DNA of 64,000 nucleotides, taken from positions 62,001 to 126,000 of the forward strand of contig JADJHD010000006.1 of NCBI GenBank assembly GCA_016707705.1, in the 5' to 3' direction. Position 1 is the stretch's first letter; every line of letters begins with the position of its first letter. The DNA is from Bacteroidales bacterium. GTDB lineage: Bacteria > Bacteroidota > Bacteroidia > Bacteroidales > UBA4417. Shown piece by piece: positions 9,698 to 18,865 of this stretch. The notes beneath the pieces were generated by a model that saw nothing but the letters and a program-made list of their open reading frames with translations, had not been told where the DNA came from and did no database searches. The position numbers were made by a program, and so were the translations under genes.

Positions 9698-10417
9698 TTA
9701 TTTTCTTCTGATGTCTCCACCTTCTTCTTCTGCATTTTCACCTTCCTGAGCAGGCATTTCACCACGCTCGCGTTCCATAATCTGGTATCCGGCAGGAACC
9801 TTGAATTTATCTGCAGGCACTTTTGCGTCAAAATCAACTTTATCGGCAATCATTTCGATGTTTCCTACAGCAAATTTCAGGGGAATATTCTTGTAATGAA
9901 CTCCATTTGCCATCATATCCGGATGAGCGCTATCAGGCATAATGGTGTATTTAACACCCTTTAGTCCGGCAACTGTTTCCGTGCCATCTTCCTTGTAGGA
10001 GAGCTTTTTCTTCAATTCATCAGATAGATCAGACAATTTCTGCTGTTCCATGAATTCCTTCGGAATGGACTGCTTGTAAGCTTCCTTTTTGGCGACATTC
10101 TGACCGTTCTGAATATTCTCCAGTTCGAAATGAATATTGGTGAGGCCTTCACGGATATCGACAGCTTTGGTTTGGATGGTCGTACCCATCATTGAACCCT
10201 GAGTGGTAATTTCACGTGTTTCCTTTGCACCGTAATCATCAAAATATACAACCTGTGTGATGGATATGCCCATCATGTTCATTGGTTTGTAGGTTATAAT
10301 ACCTGATTTAACGCCGTAGTGGCCATTTCCAACACTCTGGTCGTTATTGCTGCCGGATTTGCAGGCAAACAGAAGTAAAAGGCTGCTGATCGTTAAAAGA
10401 AGAAGGGATTTTTTCAT
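9698..10417 (-). CDS. Putative lipoprotein, DUF4412-like
   Basis: A 239-residue protein starting at the ATG at 10417. A more upstream start at 10486 would put 23 odd residues before an obvious signal peptide and would overlap the promoter. Residues 1-16 (MKKSLLLLTISSLLLL) and the following FAC form a lipoprotein signal with lipobox Cys at about residue 19. The mature part is a beta-rich domain with a repeated theme of tracking a structural change (YFDDYGAKETREITTQGSMM, AGLKGVKYTIMPDS), resembling DUF4412 proteins. The C-terminus is acidic and then basic (EGENAEEEGGDIRRK). Function is unknown. It is monocistronic, with its own -7 element and terminator. Confidence 0.75.
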   Translation of the reverse strand: MKKSLLLLTISSLLLLFACKSGSNNDQSVGNGHYGVKSGIITYKPMNMMGISITQVVYFDDYGAKETREITTQGSMMGTTIQTKAVDIREGLTNIHFELENIQNGQNVAKKEAYKQSIPKEFMEQQKLSDLSDELKKKLSYKEDGTETVAGLKGVKYTIMPDSAHPDMMANGVHYKNIPLKFAVGNIEMIADKVDFDAKVPADKFKVPAGYQIMERERGEMPAQEGENAEEEGGDIRRK

Positions 10418-10453
10418 TTTTGCTTGGATTTGATTTGGCTGGTTATTAAGCGG

Positions 10454-10461
10454 CAAAGGTA
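10454..10461 (-). promoter_or_regulatory. -7 promoter element for the lipoprotein gene
   Basis: Minus-strand TACCTTTG matches TAnnTTTG, 36 bases before the ATG at 10417. No convincing -33 TTTG was found. It supports the downstream start. Confidence 0.45.
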
Positions 10462-10495
10462 TTATAAATTCCATTTCAGGTATCACTCACTGCAA

Positions 10496-10957
10496 CTAGG
10501 GTATAACCGGCAGTTGTCGGGCAAATCCCTCTTCGAGCGAAATAAATGTTTCGGTAAAACTGATCTCTGGAATGGACTGAATTTGCTCAACTATGACTTT
10601 TTTCAGATGCTCATTGTTGCGGGTGTACACTTTTACCAGGAGCGAATATTTCCCGCTGATATGATGACATTCCACAATCTCTGGAATCTGGCTTATTTTT
10701 CTGAACACTTCTTCATGAGTACTTGTGGATGTGAGATTAACCTGCACTCCGATAAAGGCGCAGGTCATGTACCCCATCCTCTGAGGATCCAATGCCAGCT
10801 GCGTCCCCCGAAATATCCCGGATTCCTTCATTTTTTGCATGCGCTGGTGGATTGCAGCCCCGGAAATCCTGCATTTGCGGGCAATCTCCAGATACGGGAC
10901 CCTGGCATCCTTCATCAGCATTTCGAGAATCTTCCTGTCGAGAGCATCCAGTATCAT
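10496..10957 (-). CDS. Lrp/AsnC family transcriptional regulator
   Basis: A 153-residue feast/famine regulator. Residues 1-60 form the HTH (LDALDRKILEMLMKDARVPY, then the recognition helix CRISGAAIHQRMQKMKESG). Residues 70-140 form the RAM effector-binding domain (CAFIGVQVNL ... VVECHHISGKYSLLVKVYT). It is divergent from the PLP-dependent Cys/Met enzyme at 11259, with about 300 AT-rich bases between them. This arrangement resembles Pseudomonas mdeR-mdeA, where an Lrp-type regulator controls methionine gamma-lyase. An amino acid, possibly methionine or the enzyme's substrate, is the inferred effector. Confidence 0.92.
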   Translation of the reverse strand: MILDALDRKILEMLMKDARVPYLEIARKCRISGAAIHQRMQKMKESGIFRGTQLALDPQRMGYMTCAFIGVQVNLTSTSTHEEVFRKISQIPEIVECHHISGKYSLLVKVYTRNNEHLKKVIVEQIQSIPEISFTETFISLEEGFARQLPVIP

Positions 10958-10994
10958 AACTCAGGCTTTAGTGATAGTTTGAAACTTAGAAAAG

Positions 10995-11028
10995 CAAAAT
11001 TACATCATAAACTTATTGATTCTATCAA
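10995..11028 (-). promoter_or_regulatory. Promoter of the Lrp-type regulator
   Basis: Minus-strand TAATTTTG (11002-10995) fits the -7 element; a TTG at 11028-11026 lies 23 bases upstream. The surrounding 10985-11170 is very AT-rich, as expected for an Lrp operator region. Confidence 0.45.
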
Positions 11029-11208
11029 AAATATGTATAAAGGCTAACACTATTTAAAAAAATATGCTTATTGTATTATAGAATGTAACATAATATCTAT
11101 AATTATTGATATATTGATAGATTTGCTATTCGAAAATACTGGAGATAAATTAGGAATATAATGTTTGTTTGAAACTATTGTTTCCTCATTTCGAATGCCA
11201 GCATAATT

Positions 11209-11216
11209 TACCTTTG
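11209..11216 (+). promoter_or_regulatory. -7 promoter element for the PLP-dependent enzyme gene
   Basis: TACCTTTG matches TAnnTTTG. It lies 42 bases before the ATG at 11259 and downstream of the in-frame ATG at 11169, so it argues for the 11259 start. Confidence 0.5.
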
Positions 11217-11258
11217 ATCAGGCAGTCAACACAATATAACTCATTTAACATCCTTCCA

Positions 11259-12464
11259 ATGAAACATGATCCGGCAAATGCCATTTTTGACCTTAAGCAG
11301 TTCGGTGAATATGGCGATGTGAATCCATCCATTACCGATTCAGCAACGTACACCTTTATGCAGGCTAAAACCATGACAGATACTTTTCATGGTGAAACAC
11401 AGGGCTGCTTTCTTTATTCAAGGCATTGGAATCCTTCCAACAAATACCTTGCGGATGCTCTGGCAGCAATGGAAGGAACTGAAGAAGGGTGGGTGACTGC
11501 TTCCGGAATGGGAGCTATAACTTCTGCAATCCTTCAACTGTGCAAGAGTGGCGATCATATTGTTTCCAGCATGACCACCTATGGCGGAACATTTGCCTTT
11601 ATGAGCAATTACCTGCCCCGTTTCAATATTGAAACCACATTCGTGGATATCACCAATCCTGAGGCTGTCCGCAAGGCCATGAAGCCCAATACCAGGATGA
11701 TCTACACTGAAACCATGACAAATCCACTGCTGCAGGTTTCAGATATTCCTGCTCTGGCTGCTATTGCCGACGAGCATGGTGCAAAACTGGTGGTTGACAA
11801 TACATTTACTCCAATGATTGTTGCTCCGGCTAAGCTGGGTGCTCATATCGTAGTGTACAGCCTCACCAAGTTCATAAATGGTAAAAATGACTGTGTTGCT
11901 GGTGCAATATGCGGAAGCAGGGATTTTATCGGTTCGCTGATCGATGTAAACACCGGAACAGCAATGTTACTTGGACCGGTGCTTGATCCAATGCGTTCAT
12001 CTTCCATACTGAAGAATTTGCATACCCTGCATATCAGGATGCAGCAGCATAGCAAGAATGCTGCCTATCTGGCCGGAAAACTGAATGCTGCCGGACTAAA
12101 GGCTGTTTATCCAGGACTTGAGAATCATTCAGGACATGAGGTGATGAAGCGCATTATGAATCCTGAATTTGGATTCGGTGGAATGCTCGCAATTGACCTG
12201 GTTACTGCTGACAGGGCCGGACGATTTATGGAGCTAATGGAAATGCATGATGTTGGTTACCTGGCTGTTAGTCTGGGATATTTCAAAACCCTGTTCAGCA
12301 ATTCTGGAAAAAGCACCTCAAGCGAGGTTCCTGAAGACGTTCAGAAGGAAATGGGTCTGTCAGAAGGTTTGATTCGATACAGCGTTGGACTTGATCATGA
12401 CATTGAAAGGACCTGGAAGCGCATTGAGCATTGTCTGGTTCAGATGGAAATTATCAATGCATAG
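11259..12464 (+). CDS. Cys/Met metabolism PLP-dependent enzyme (gamma-lyase or sulfhydrylase type)
   Basis: A 401-residue member of the trans-sulfuration family, which includes cystathionine gamma/beta-lyase, methionine gamma-lyase and O-acetylhomoserine sulfhydrylase. The PLP Lys lies in VVYSLTKFINGKNDCVAGA; VTASGMGAI and LVVDNTFTPM are further cofactor-binding motifs, and the C-terminal SEGLIRYSVGLD is typical. The active-site segment is TTYGGTFAF, where methionine gamma-lyases carry Cys (YGCTFAF), so a strict methionine gamma-lyase call is not supported. The start at 11259 is chosen because a -7 element precedes it; the upstream extension adds 30 non-conserved residues. It is divergently paired with an Lrp-type regulator and ends at a strong terminator. 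Confidence 0.88.
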   Translation: MKHDPANAIFDLKQFGEYGDVNPSITDSATYTFMQAKTMTDTFHGETQGCFLYSRHWNPSNKYLADALAAMEGTEEGWVTASGMGAITSAILQLCKSGDHIVSSMTTYGGTFAFMSNYLPRFNIETTFVDITNPEAVRKAMKPNTRMIYTETMTNPLLQVSDIPALAAIADEHGAKLVVDNTFTPMIVAPAKLGAHIVVYSLTKFINGKNDCVAGAICGSRDFIGSLIDVNTGTAMLLGPVLDPMRSSSILKNLHTLHIRMQQHSKNAAYLAGKLNAAGLKAVYPGLENHSGHEVMKRIMNPEFGFGGMLAIDLVTADRAGRFMELMEMHDVGYLAVSLGYFKTLFSNSGKSTSSEVPEDVQKEMGLSEGLIRYSVGLDHDIERTWKRIEHCLVQMEIINA

Positions 12465-12564
12465 ATATTTCAGGACCCGATGAAATAGTCCGGACATTGA
12501 TAATGAATATGTTTCCACGCAGTTTCAAAAGTTTCATAATTACATTCTAGTTCGTATCTTCACA

Positions 12565-12605
12565 AATTCCCCAATCTTATCAGGGTTGGGGAATTTTGTC
12601 TTGTT
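12565..12605 (+). terminator. Rho-independent terminator after the PLP enzyme gene
   Basis: A 12-bp stem AATTCCCCAATC / GGTTGGGGAATT (one G-T pair) with a 7-base loop is followed by TTTTGTCTTGTTTT. It lies about 100 bases after the stop at 12464. Confidence 0.8.
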
Positions 12606-12670
12606 TTATGGAACTAATTGGGAGTTGATTGTTTTAATAAGTGGTATTCAAATTCAGATTCAGATAGATT

Positions 12671-13360
12671 ATGGCACATAAGGAAGAACATTTTACCGGT
12701 ACTAAGCAAATAAGGGATGTCGTTATTGGAATGGCCGATGGACTCACGGTTCCTTTTGCTCTCACAGCCGGCCTCACCGGGGCGGTTGCCAGCAACAGCA
12801 TCGTAGTTACTGCAGGATTGGCTGAGATTATTGCCGGGTCTATTGCCATGGGACTTGGAGGTTATATGGCTGGTGTAACCGAATATCAGCATTATCATTC
12901 AGAAAAACGCCGTGAATATTGGGAAGTTGAGAATCTGCCGGAAAAGGAAAGGGAAGAGGTTCGTGAGATACTTGCCAATTATGGCGTGAGTGACCATATC
13001 CAGATGCAGGTAGTGGATGATTTGGCGAAAGACCCTGATAAATATGTTGATTTCATGATGAAATTTGAACTCAACCTGGAGGAACCTGCTGTTAACCAGG
13101 CCAGAAACAGTGCCATGGTAATTGCCATATCCTATATAGCCGGCGGAATGGTGCCTCTGGTATCCTATTTCTTTACCCAATCTCCGATAGAAGGGCTCAA
13201 ATATTCAGTTGTAATTACGCTGGCAGCATTGATGGGCTTCGGATATTTCAAAAGCAAACTAACAGGTCAGCCTGCCATAAAAGGTGCTCTGAAAACCACA
13301 TTTATAGGAGCCGTGGCAAGCGCAGCAGCTTTTGCAATTGCCAAACTTATTGCGGGATAA
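12671..13360 (+). CDS. VIT1/CCC1 family transporter
   Basis: A 229-residue integral membrane protein of the vacuolar iron transporter family, which moves Fe2+ or Mn2+ in exchange for protons. The N-terminal segment IRDVVIGMADGLTVPFALTA is the diagnostic first helix with its Asp and Met. Two hydrophobic helices precede residue 70 (GLAEIIAGSIAMGLGGYMAG). A charged metal-binding helical domain rich in Glu follows (residues 75-145), then three C-terminal helices. Its stop codon is directly followed by the stop codon of the convergent antiporter gene with no spacer. Bacterial members are mostly uncharacterised, so metal export or storage is inferred. Confidence 0.88.
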   Translation: MAHKEEHFTGTKQIRDVVIGMADGLTVPFALTAGLTGAVASNSIVVTAGLAEIIAGSIAMGLGGYMAGVTEYQHYHSEKRREYWEVENLPEKEREEVREILANYGVSDHIQMQVVDDLAKDPDKYVDFMMKFELNLEEPAVNQARNSAMVIAISYIAGGMVPLVSYFFTQSPIEGLKYSVVITLAALMGFGYFKSKLTGQPAIKGALKTTFIGAVASAAAFAIAKLIAG

Positions 13361-15577
13361 TTAAACCTTGTTCTTTAGAATAAGCACCGAAGGCAAAAAT
13401 TCAGGATTTTTAGGCTTGCCGGAGAACAGTGTTTTCCATTCTTCCAGGGGAACAATCAGAAGGTCGTATGACATGTCCGGATGAAGTTCTTCTCCTAACT
13501 GACTATAGGATCTTAATTGAAGTTCGGGATGTTCCTGTTTGAATAGTTCTTCAGGAAGTTCAGGCGGGAGGCCGTTGTCCTTGCTGTTTACCAAACAAAG
13601 ATGCTTTGTTTCGGGCCGTTCAAGCAAGTTCGAAATAATCCTGAGCGTAAACTCATCAGCTGATCCGGGTAAAAGCATGATAACCCTTGAGCTGTCAGTA
13701 TAGTATTTATCTACGAAAATGCCGATGTTGCATTTGCACTCATTCAATACTTTCCTGATTTTGCCACCAAGATAGTTTTCAGTAAACACAGATCTTGCAC
13801 TTCCCATCAGCAGCAGATCAAAATCTCCCTTATTGGCTGTGCGGATAATCTCATTCAAAACATCATCAGTTGCCTTGTAGATGGTGTTTACATTGATTCC
13901 GCTTTCCCTGGCTTCCTGTTTGATTGGAGCAAATCCTTCGTCTTCAAAAATCTGGGCCTGCGCCGGGTGCACCTCTGAACTTGGAGTAAGATGCAGGGCT
14001 GAGTATTGACTATGAAGCAATTCGGTGTCAGGAGGGGAAATCTGTTGTGCAATTTTCAGTAAGGTTTTCCCCATTGCCGGAGGGCCGAAGGAAATCAGGA
14101 TACTGAAAGGTCTTAGTAATTTATCTGCTACTGCCTGCTCTTTCTTTCTAAAGAAGTAATCGATTAATTGCAAACTTGGATTGGTCATGAAAGTGGTGAT
14201 AACTGCCATGAGCACAAGAATGGCAAAAATCTCGGGCGACAGGATCCCCAGTTCATAGCCTATATTCAGGACAATTAGTTGGATAAGGCCTCTGGTGTTC
14301 ATCAGGGCTCCGATTGAAAGCGAAAGTTTCCATGACAATCCTCCAAATCGTGCTGCCAGCATACTTCCACCGAATTTTCCAAGAATGGCAACAAAAAGCA
14401 CCAAACCAAATACCTGCCATAAGTAGATATCGTTAAGAAGTCCGATTTGTGTTCTTAATCCAGTAAAAGCAAAGAACAGAGGAAGAAACAGAACCAGGCT
14501 TATGTCCTCTATCTTCTCAACAAGATTTTTCTTGAAATCGATGTTGTGCGGCATTATTACACCTGCCACAAATGCTCCGAACAAGGCGTGAATTCCAATG
14601 GATTCAGTGATATATGCTGAAAGCAGAAGCATTGCAAAAATAAGCGCAATCAGGGTCTTATTGATAGTTTCCCTGGCTATATAAACTTTTCCGACTTTAT
14701 TAAGGAAAGGCTGGATTACATAGAGCATTACCAGCATGTAAAGAACCGTCAAGCCTATGGTAGAAAGGGCTCCGGCCATTGAGCCCGATTTTACTATTGC
14801 AATAACTGCTGCCAGCACTGCCCAGGCTGTAACATCATCAATAGCTCCGCAAGTAAGAGCCATGGTGCCAAGTGGAGTTCTGGTAAGTCCCCGCTCCTGT
14901 AATATCCTTGCCAAAATCGGGAAGGCAGTAATACTCATTGAGATACCCATGAAAAGGGCGAAGGGCAGAAATCCAATATTTGCCGGAGCAAAGTCCACAA
15001 AAATGTAAAGCGATAGCAGAACTCCCAAAATATATGGGAATATTATGCTTGCATGGCTAACCAATACTGCTGTACCCGCTGTATTCTTCAGTAGCTTCAA
15101 ATCCAGTTCCATGCCAATTATAAACATGAAAAGAATAAGGCCTATCTGGCTCAAATGCTGCAAATTCCCAAGCGAGCTTGCTGGAAAAATGAAACTGAAA
15201 AGGTCAGGGAAGAATAAGCCCAGAAAAGAGGGGCCCAATAAGATGCCAGCTAAAACTTCTCCGATAACGGTAGGCTGACCAATTTTTTGAAACAGGAATC
15301 CGAAGAGTCTGGATATCAGAATGATGACCAGGATTTGAAGAAGGAGTATGCTTAAAGGGTGTTCAAAATTCTGACTGATGCTGCTTTTCAGTTGCTCTCC
15401 AAAGCTCAGTTGTGGAATTGCAGTGGGAGTTACTGTGTGGTGGACAGAAGATCCCAGCGATTTGAGATGCGTTGTTTCAAGACTATTTCCCCTTTGCAGT
15501 ATAACCCACATCAGCAGGATGAATATCCCTATTGTACTGATATAAAAGATGGAGTTTCTGCCGATTTTCACTCTCAA
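13361..15577 (-). CDS. CPA2 family cation/proton antiporter with C-terminal USP-like domains
   Basis: A 738-residue monovalent cation:proton antiporter (KefB/NapA type). A first hydrophobic helix spans residues 10-28, and 12-13 further helices run to about residue 465. Family segments include GQPTVIGEVLAGILLGPS, IGLILFMFIIGMELDL and the discontinuous-helix Asp in ALTCGAIDDVTAWAVLA. The C-terminal ~270 residues are cytosolic and resemble tandem universal-stress-protein domains (LISFGPPAMGKTLLKIA, GDFDLLLMGSARSV, RVIMLLPGSADEFTLRII). It is monocistronic and convergent with the VIT gene, sharing no spacer with it. Ion specificity (Na+ or K+) cannot be told. Confidence 0.92.
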   Translation of the reverse strand: MRVKIGRNSIFYISTIGIFILLMWVILQRGNSLETTHLKSLGSSVHHTVTPTAIPQLSFGEQLKSSISQNFEHPLSILLLQILVIILISRLFGFLFQKIGQPTVIGEVLAGILLGPSFLGLFFPDLFSFIFPASSLGNLQHLSQIGLILFMFIIGMELDLKLLKNTAGTAVLVSHASIIFPYILGVLLSLYIFVDFAPANIGFLPFALFMGISMSITAFPILARILQERGLTRTPLGTMALTCGAIDDVTAWAVLAAVIAIVKSGSMAGALSTIGLTVLYMLVMLYVIQPFLNKVGKVYIARETINKTLIALIFAMLLLSAYITESIGIHALFGAFVAGVIMPHNIDFKKNLVEKIEDISLVLFLPLFFAFTGLRTQIGLLNDIYLWQVFGLVLFVAILGKFGGSMLAARFGGLSWKLSLSIGALMNTRGLIQLIVLNIGYELGILSPEIFAILVLMAVITTFMTNPSLQLIDYFFRKKEQAVADKLLRPFSILISFGPPAMGKTLLKIAQQISPPDTELLHSQYSALHLTPSSEVHPAQAQIFEDEGFAPIKQEARESGINVNTIYKATDDVLNEIIRTANKGDFDLLLMGSARSVFTENYLGGKIRKVLNECKCNIGIFVDKYYTDSSRVIMLLPGSADEFTLRIISNLLERPETKHLCLVNSKDNGLPPELPEELFKQEHPELQLRSYSQLGEELHPDMSYDLLIVPLEEWKTLFSGKPKNPEFLPSVLILKNKV

Positions 15578-15596
15578 GGCATTTGAAATGAGACAG

Positions 15597-15604
15597 CAAA
15601 ATTA
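15597..15604 (-). promoter_or_regulatory. -7 promoter element for the antiporter gene
   Basis: Minus-strand TAATTTTG matches TAnnTTTG, 19 bases before the antiporter ATG; no clear -33 was seen. Confidence 0.4.
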
Positions 15605-15675
15605 AGGATAAAAACTATGCTTTATTTTCTTTATCTAAAGATCAGATTTAACCCTAAATTCTTAACGAAATAAAG

Positions 15676-15713
15676 AACACCCGGCAACAGGTAGAGCCTG
15701 ATTGCCGGGTGTT
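15676..15713 (-). terminator. Terminator hairpin after gcvP
   Basis: A perfect 12-bp stem AACACCCGGCAA / TTGCCGGGTGTT encloses a 14-base loop, 33 bases after the gcvP stop. On the minus strand it is followed by a T-rich stretch (TTCTTTATTT). Confidence 0.75.
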
Positions 15714-15745
15714 ATCAGTTGTTCCGGAATACCTGGTTAATTGTA

Positions 15746-18628
15746 TCAGGAAATGTAGGATTCAATTGGTGCGCAACTGCAAACCAGATTTCTGTCGCCA
15801 AAGGCATCGTCGATCCTGGTCACAGCAGGCCAGTACTTATCTTCCTTAGCACAAGGCAGCGGGAAGGCCGCTCTGGTCCTGGAATAGGGGAGTGCCCATT
15901 CGTCAGCAGTTACCATAGCCACTGTATGCGGCGCTTTTTTGATAACATTGATCTGCTTATCGACTTCACCCTTTTCTATAGCTTCAATTTCCTTGCGGAT
16001 ATCGATCATAGCATCCACAAATCTGTCAAGCTCTGACAATGGCTCACTCTCTGTTGGTTCCACCATAAGGGTTCCGATAACCGGAAAGGCTACAGTTGGA
16101 GCATGGAAGCCATAATCCATAAGCCTTTTGGCAATGTCAATAACTGCAACATCAGCAGTCTTGAGAAACTGGTTGCAATCCAGTATCATTTCATGAGCCA
16201 CATGTCCCTTACGGCCGGTATAAAGGATTTTGTAATGTCCTTCAAGTCGGGCCCTCAGGTAATTGGCATTGAGGATTGCATATTTGGTAGCCTCGGTAAG
16301 TCCATTACCACCCAGCAGTTTGATATAGGCATAGGAGATAGGCAGGATAAGAGCGCTTCCATAAGGTGCGGCTGCGACAGCACTTATTGCTTCAGATCCA
16401 CCTGTATTAACCTCGGAATGACCCGGAAGGAATGGAACGAGATGTTCTGCAACTCCAATGGGGCCAACGCCGGGACCTCCTCCGCCATGAGGAATGGCAA
16501 AGGTTTTATGCAGATTCAGGTGACAAACGTCAGCACCAATGAGTCCGGGATTTGTAAGACCTACCTGTGCATTCATATTGGCGCCATCCATATAAACTTG
16601 TCCGCCATGTTTATGAACGATATCGACTATTTCAAGGATATTTTCCTCAAAAACTCCATGGGTTGAAGGATAGGTAACCATAAGAGCAGCCAGGTTCTCC
16701 TGGTTTTTCTGAGCTTTTTCAAGCAGATCAGCGGTATCGATATTTCCGTTTTCGTCGGTTTTGACAACCACCACACTCATGCCGGCCATTGCAGCGCTTG
16801 CAGGGTTTGTTCCATGCGCTGAAGCTGGAATAAGGCAAACATTGCGGTGGGCATTTCCCTGACTTTGGTGGAAGGCTGCAATAACCAGCAGTCCTGCATA
16901 TTCACCTGAAGCACCTGAATTCGGCTGGAATGATACAGCCTTGAAGCCAGTAACTTCACAAAGGGCCTTTTCTAGTTCTGAAATCAATGTAAGATATCCT
17001 TCAGCCTGATTAGCCGGGACAAATGGATGAATTGAACCGAATTCCGGCCAGCTGAGGGGGATGAGTTCCACTGCAGCATTCAGTTTCATGGTGCATGAAC
17101 CCAGTGGAATCATGGAGCGGTCGAGGGCGAGGTCACGGTTTTCAAGTTTCTTGAGGAATCTCATCATTTCAGTCTCTGACCTGTAACTGTTGAAAACAGG
17201 GGCAGAGAGGTATGATGATTTGCGGTCAAATTTCTCCTGATAGGAGCGAAGCAGTCCGCATACCTGAGGGTCACATACAAACTCACTGAATTGCTTCCTG
17301 TTTGCCGAAGCCAGAATGTGAAGCACCAGGTTTACATCATCCAGGGTAGTGGTTTCGCCAAGGCTTATGCCTATGGTTTTTTCGTCGATGTATCTAAAGT
17401 TGATCTGACTTTCAATAGCAAGGTCCCTGATTGCTTCTATCTGGGTTGTTTCAGGAATTTCGATGCGCAGGGTGTCGAAGAAATCCTGATTGAGCTGTTT
17501 ATAGCCGTATTTCTGTGATTCGTCAGCAAGTACCTTGGTGAGTATGTTGATATGTCGTGCAATCTCTCTTATTCCTGCAGGTCCGTGGTAAACGGCATAC
17601 ATACCGGCCATTATTGCCAGAAGTGCCTGTGCGGTACAAATATTTGAGGTAGCCCTTTCGCGCTTGATGTGCTGTTCTCGAGTCTGAAGGGCCATGCGGA
17701 GAGCCCTGTTTCCCTGAGCGTCCACCGAAACTCCGATAATGCGTCCGGGAATAAAACGTTTGTAATCTTCACGGGTAGCGAAGAAGGCAGCATGCGGACC
17801 GCCAAATCCCATTGGAATACCAAAACGCTGAGTGGAGCCAACCACCACGTCTGCACCCCATTCACCCGGAGGAGTAAGAAGGGCAAGGCTGAGAAGGTCG
17901 GAGGCAACAGCAACTGCAATTCCGGCTTCGTGAGCTTTGCCTCCGATTTCACTGTAGTCATTGATGTTTCCGAACTGGTTGGGATACTGAAGCATGAGTC
18001 CGAAGGCTGGTGCTGATAGTTCAAGTTCCCTGGTGCATCCTACCTTAACCTCAATGCCAAGTGGAATAGCCCTTGTTTTCAGGACATCAATGGTTTGAGG
18101 GAAGACATTGCGTGATACAAGGAAGACGTTGTGGTTGTTTTTAACAGCTTCCCTGCTACGGGCATTGTAAAGCATGATCATGGCTTCGGAGGCTGCAGTT
18201 GCTTCATCCAGAAGGGATGCGTTTGCAATCGGAAGGCCGGTCATGTCAATTACCATGGTCTGGAAGGTGAGCAGAGCTTCAAGCCTGCCCTGTGAAATTT
18301 CCGCCTGGTATGGGGTGTATGAAGTGTACCAGCCCGGATTTTCGAAAATGTTGCGCAAGATTACGCCGGGAGTAATCGTATCATAATATCCCTGACCAAT
18401 AAAGCTCTTGAAAACTTTATTCTTGTCAGCAAGCTGCCTGATATGGCCAAGATATTCATACTCATTCATTCCCTTTGGAAGATTCATCGGCTTGCTCAGC
18501 CTGATGGAGGAAGGGACTGTTTCATTGATCAGTTGTTCAAGGGATTCAACTCCGACAGTTTTAAGCATATGCTCAAGCTCTGCTTTACCGGGGCCATTGT
18601 GACGATCTATGAAGTTGTTGGTTATCAT
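15746..18628 (-). CDS. gcvP: Glycine dehydrogenase (aminomethyl-transferring), glycine cleavage P protein
   Basis: A 960-residue single-chain P protein: PLP-dependent decarboxylation of glycine and transfer of the aminomethyl group to lipoyl-GcvH. Both homologous halves are present: the N-terminal half with FIGQGYYDTITPGVILRN and TPYQAEISQGRLEAL, and the C-terminal half with the PLP Lys in CHLNLHKTFAIPHGGGGPG at about residue 700, and SFQPNSGASGEYAGL. Length equals the family norm. gcvT and gcvH are not in the window, which is common in Bacteroidota. It is monocistronic, with a -7 element upstream and a terminator downstream. It works with LpdA, encoded about 6 kb away. Confidence 0.97.
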   Translation of the reverse strand: MITNNFIDRHNGPGKAELEHMLKTVGVESLEQLINETVPSSIRLSKPMNLPKGMNEYEYLGHIRQLADKNKVFKSFIGQGYYDTITPGVILRNIFENPGWYTSYTPYQAEISQGRLEALLTFQTMVIDMTGLPIANASLLDEATAASEAMIMLYNARSREAVKNNHNVFLVSRNVFPQTIDVLKTRAIPLGIEVKVGCTRELELSAPAFGLMLQYPNQFGNINDYSEIGGKAHEAGIAVAVASDLLSLALLTPPGEWGADVVVGSTQRFGIPMGFGGPHAAFFATREDYKRFIPGRIIGVSVDAQGNRALRMALQTREQHIKRERATSNICTAQALLAIMAGMYAVYHGPAGIREIARHINILTKVLADESQKYGYKQLNQDFFDTLRIEIPETTQIEAIRDLAIESQINFRYIDEKTIGISLGETTTLDDVNLVLHILASANRKQFSEFVCDPQVCGLLRSYQEKFDRKSSYLSAPVFNSYRSETEMMRFLKKLENRDLALDRSMIPLGSCTMKLNAAVELIPLSWPEFGSIHPFVPANQAEGYLTLISELEKALCEVTGFKAVSFQPNSGASGEYAGLLVIAAFHQSQGNAHRNVCLIPASAHGTNPASAAMAGMSVVVVKTDENGNIDTADLLEKAQKNQENLAALMVTYPSTHGVFEENILEIVDIVHKHGGQVYMDGANMNAQVGLTNPGLIGADVCHLNLHKTFAIPHGGGGPGVGPIGVAEHLVPFLPGHSEVNTGGSEAISAVAAAPYGSALILPISYAYIKLLGGNGLTEATKYAILNANYLRARLEGHYKILYTGRKGHVAHEMILDCNQFLKTADVAVIDIAKRLMDYGFHAPTVAFPVIGTLMVEPTESEPLSELDRFVDAMIDIRKEIEAIEKGEVDKQINVIKKAPHTVAMVTADEWALPYSRTRAAFPLPCAKEDKYWPAVTRIDDAFGDRNLVCSCAPIESYIS

Positions 18629-18665
18629 TGAGTTGGATTATTAATTGATGTTTTTTTAGGTGCGA

Positions 18666-18673
18666 CAAAGATA
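18666..18673 (-). promoter_or_regulatory. -7 promoter element for gcvP
   Basis: Minus-strand TATCTTTG matches TAnnTTTG, 37 bases before the gcvP ATG. The -33 is not clear. Confidence 0.45.
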
Positions 18674-18799
18674 ATAATCTTCCAGAGGTAGAGAATTTTT
18701 CTGGGCTTATTGTTAATTACTTAACGATGATGTTGAAAAACTCTTTGCAGCATTTGATTCCGGAGAGTACAGCAGCTGTTCTTAATGCCTGCAATTCAT

Positions 18800-18807
18800 T
18801 ATCTTTG
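18800..18807 (+). promoter_or_regulatory. -7 promoter element for the DMT exporter gene
   Basis: TATCTTTG matches TAnnTTTG, 58 bases before the ATG at 18866. It is the same octamer as in the divergent gcvP promoter. Confidence 0.45.
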
Positions 18808-18865
18808 CACACTTTTTCAAGGGTAGGCTGCGCCACTGCTGGCGTTAAGAAAATCAGGAACCAGA

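Noticed and set aside
10424..11047. A 207-codon plus-strand ORF opposite the Lrp regulator
   Set aside because: It is antisense to a clear Lrp/AsnC protein and crosses two promoters.
11259..12464. Specific call as methionine gamma-lyase (megL/mdeA)
   Set aside because: The characteristic active-site Cys is replaced by Gly and the Lys loop differs; only the broader family is supported.
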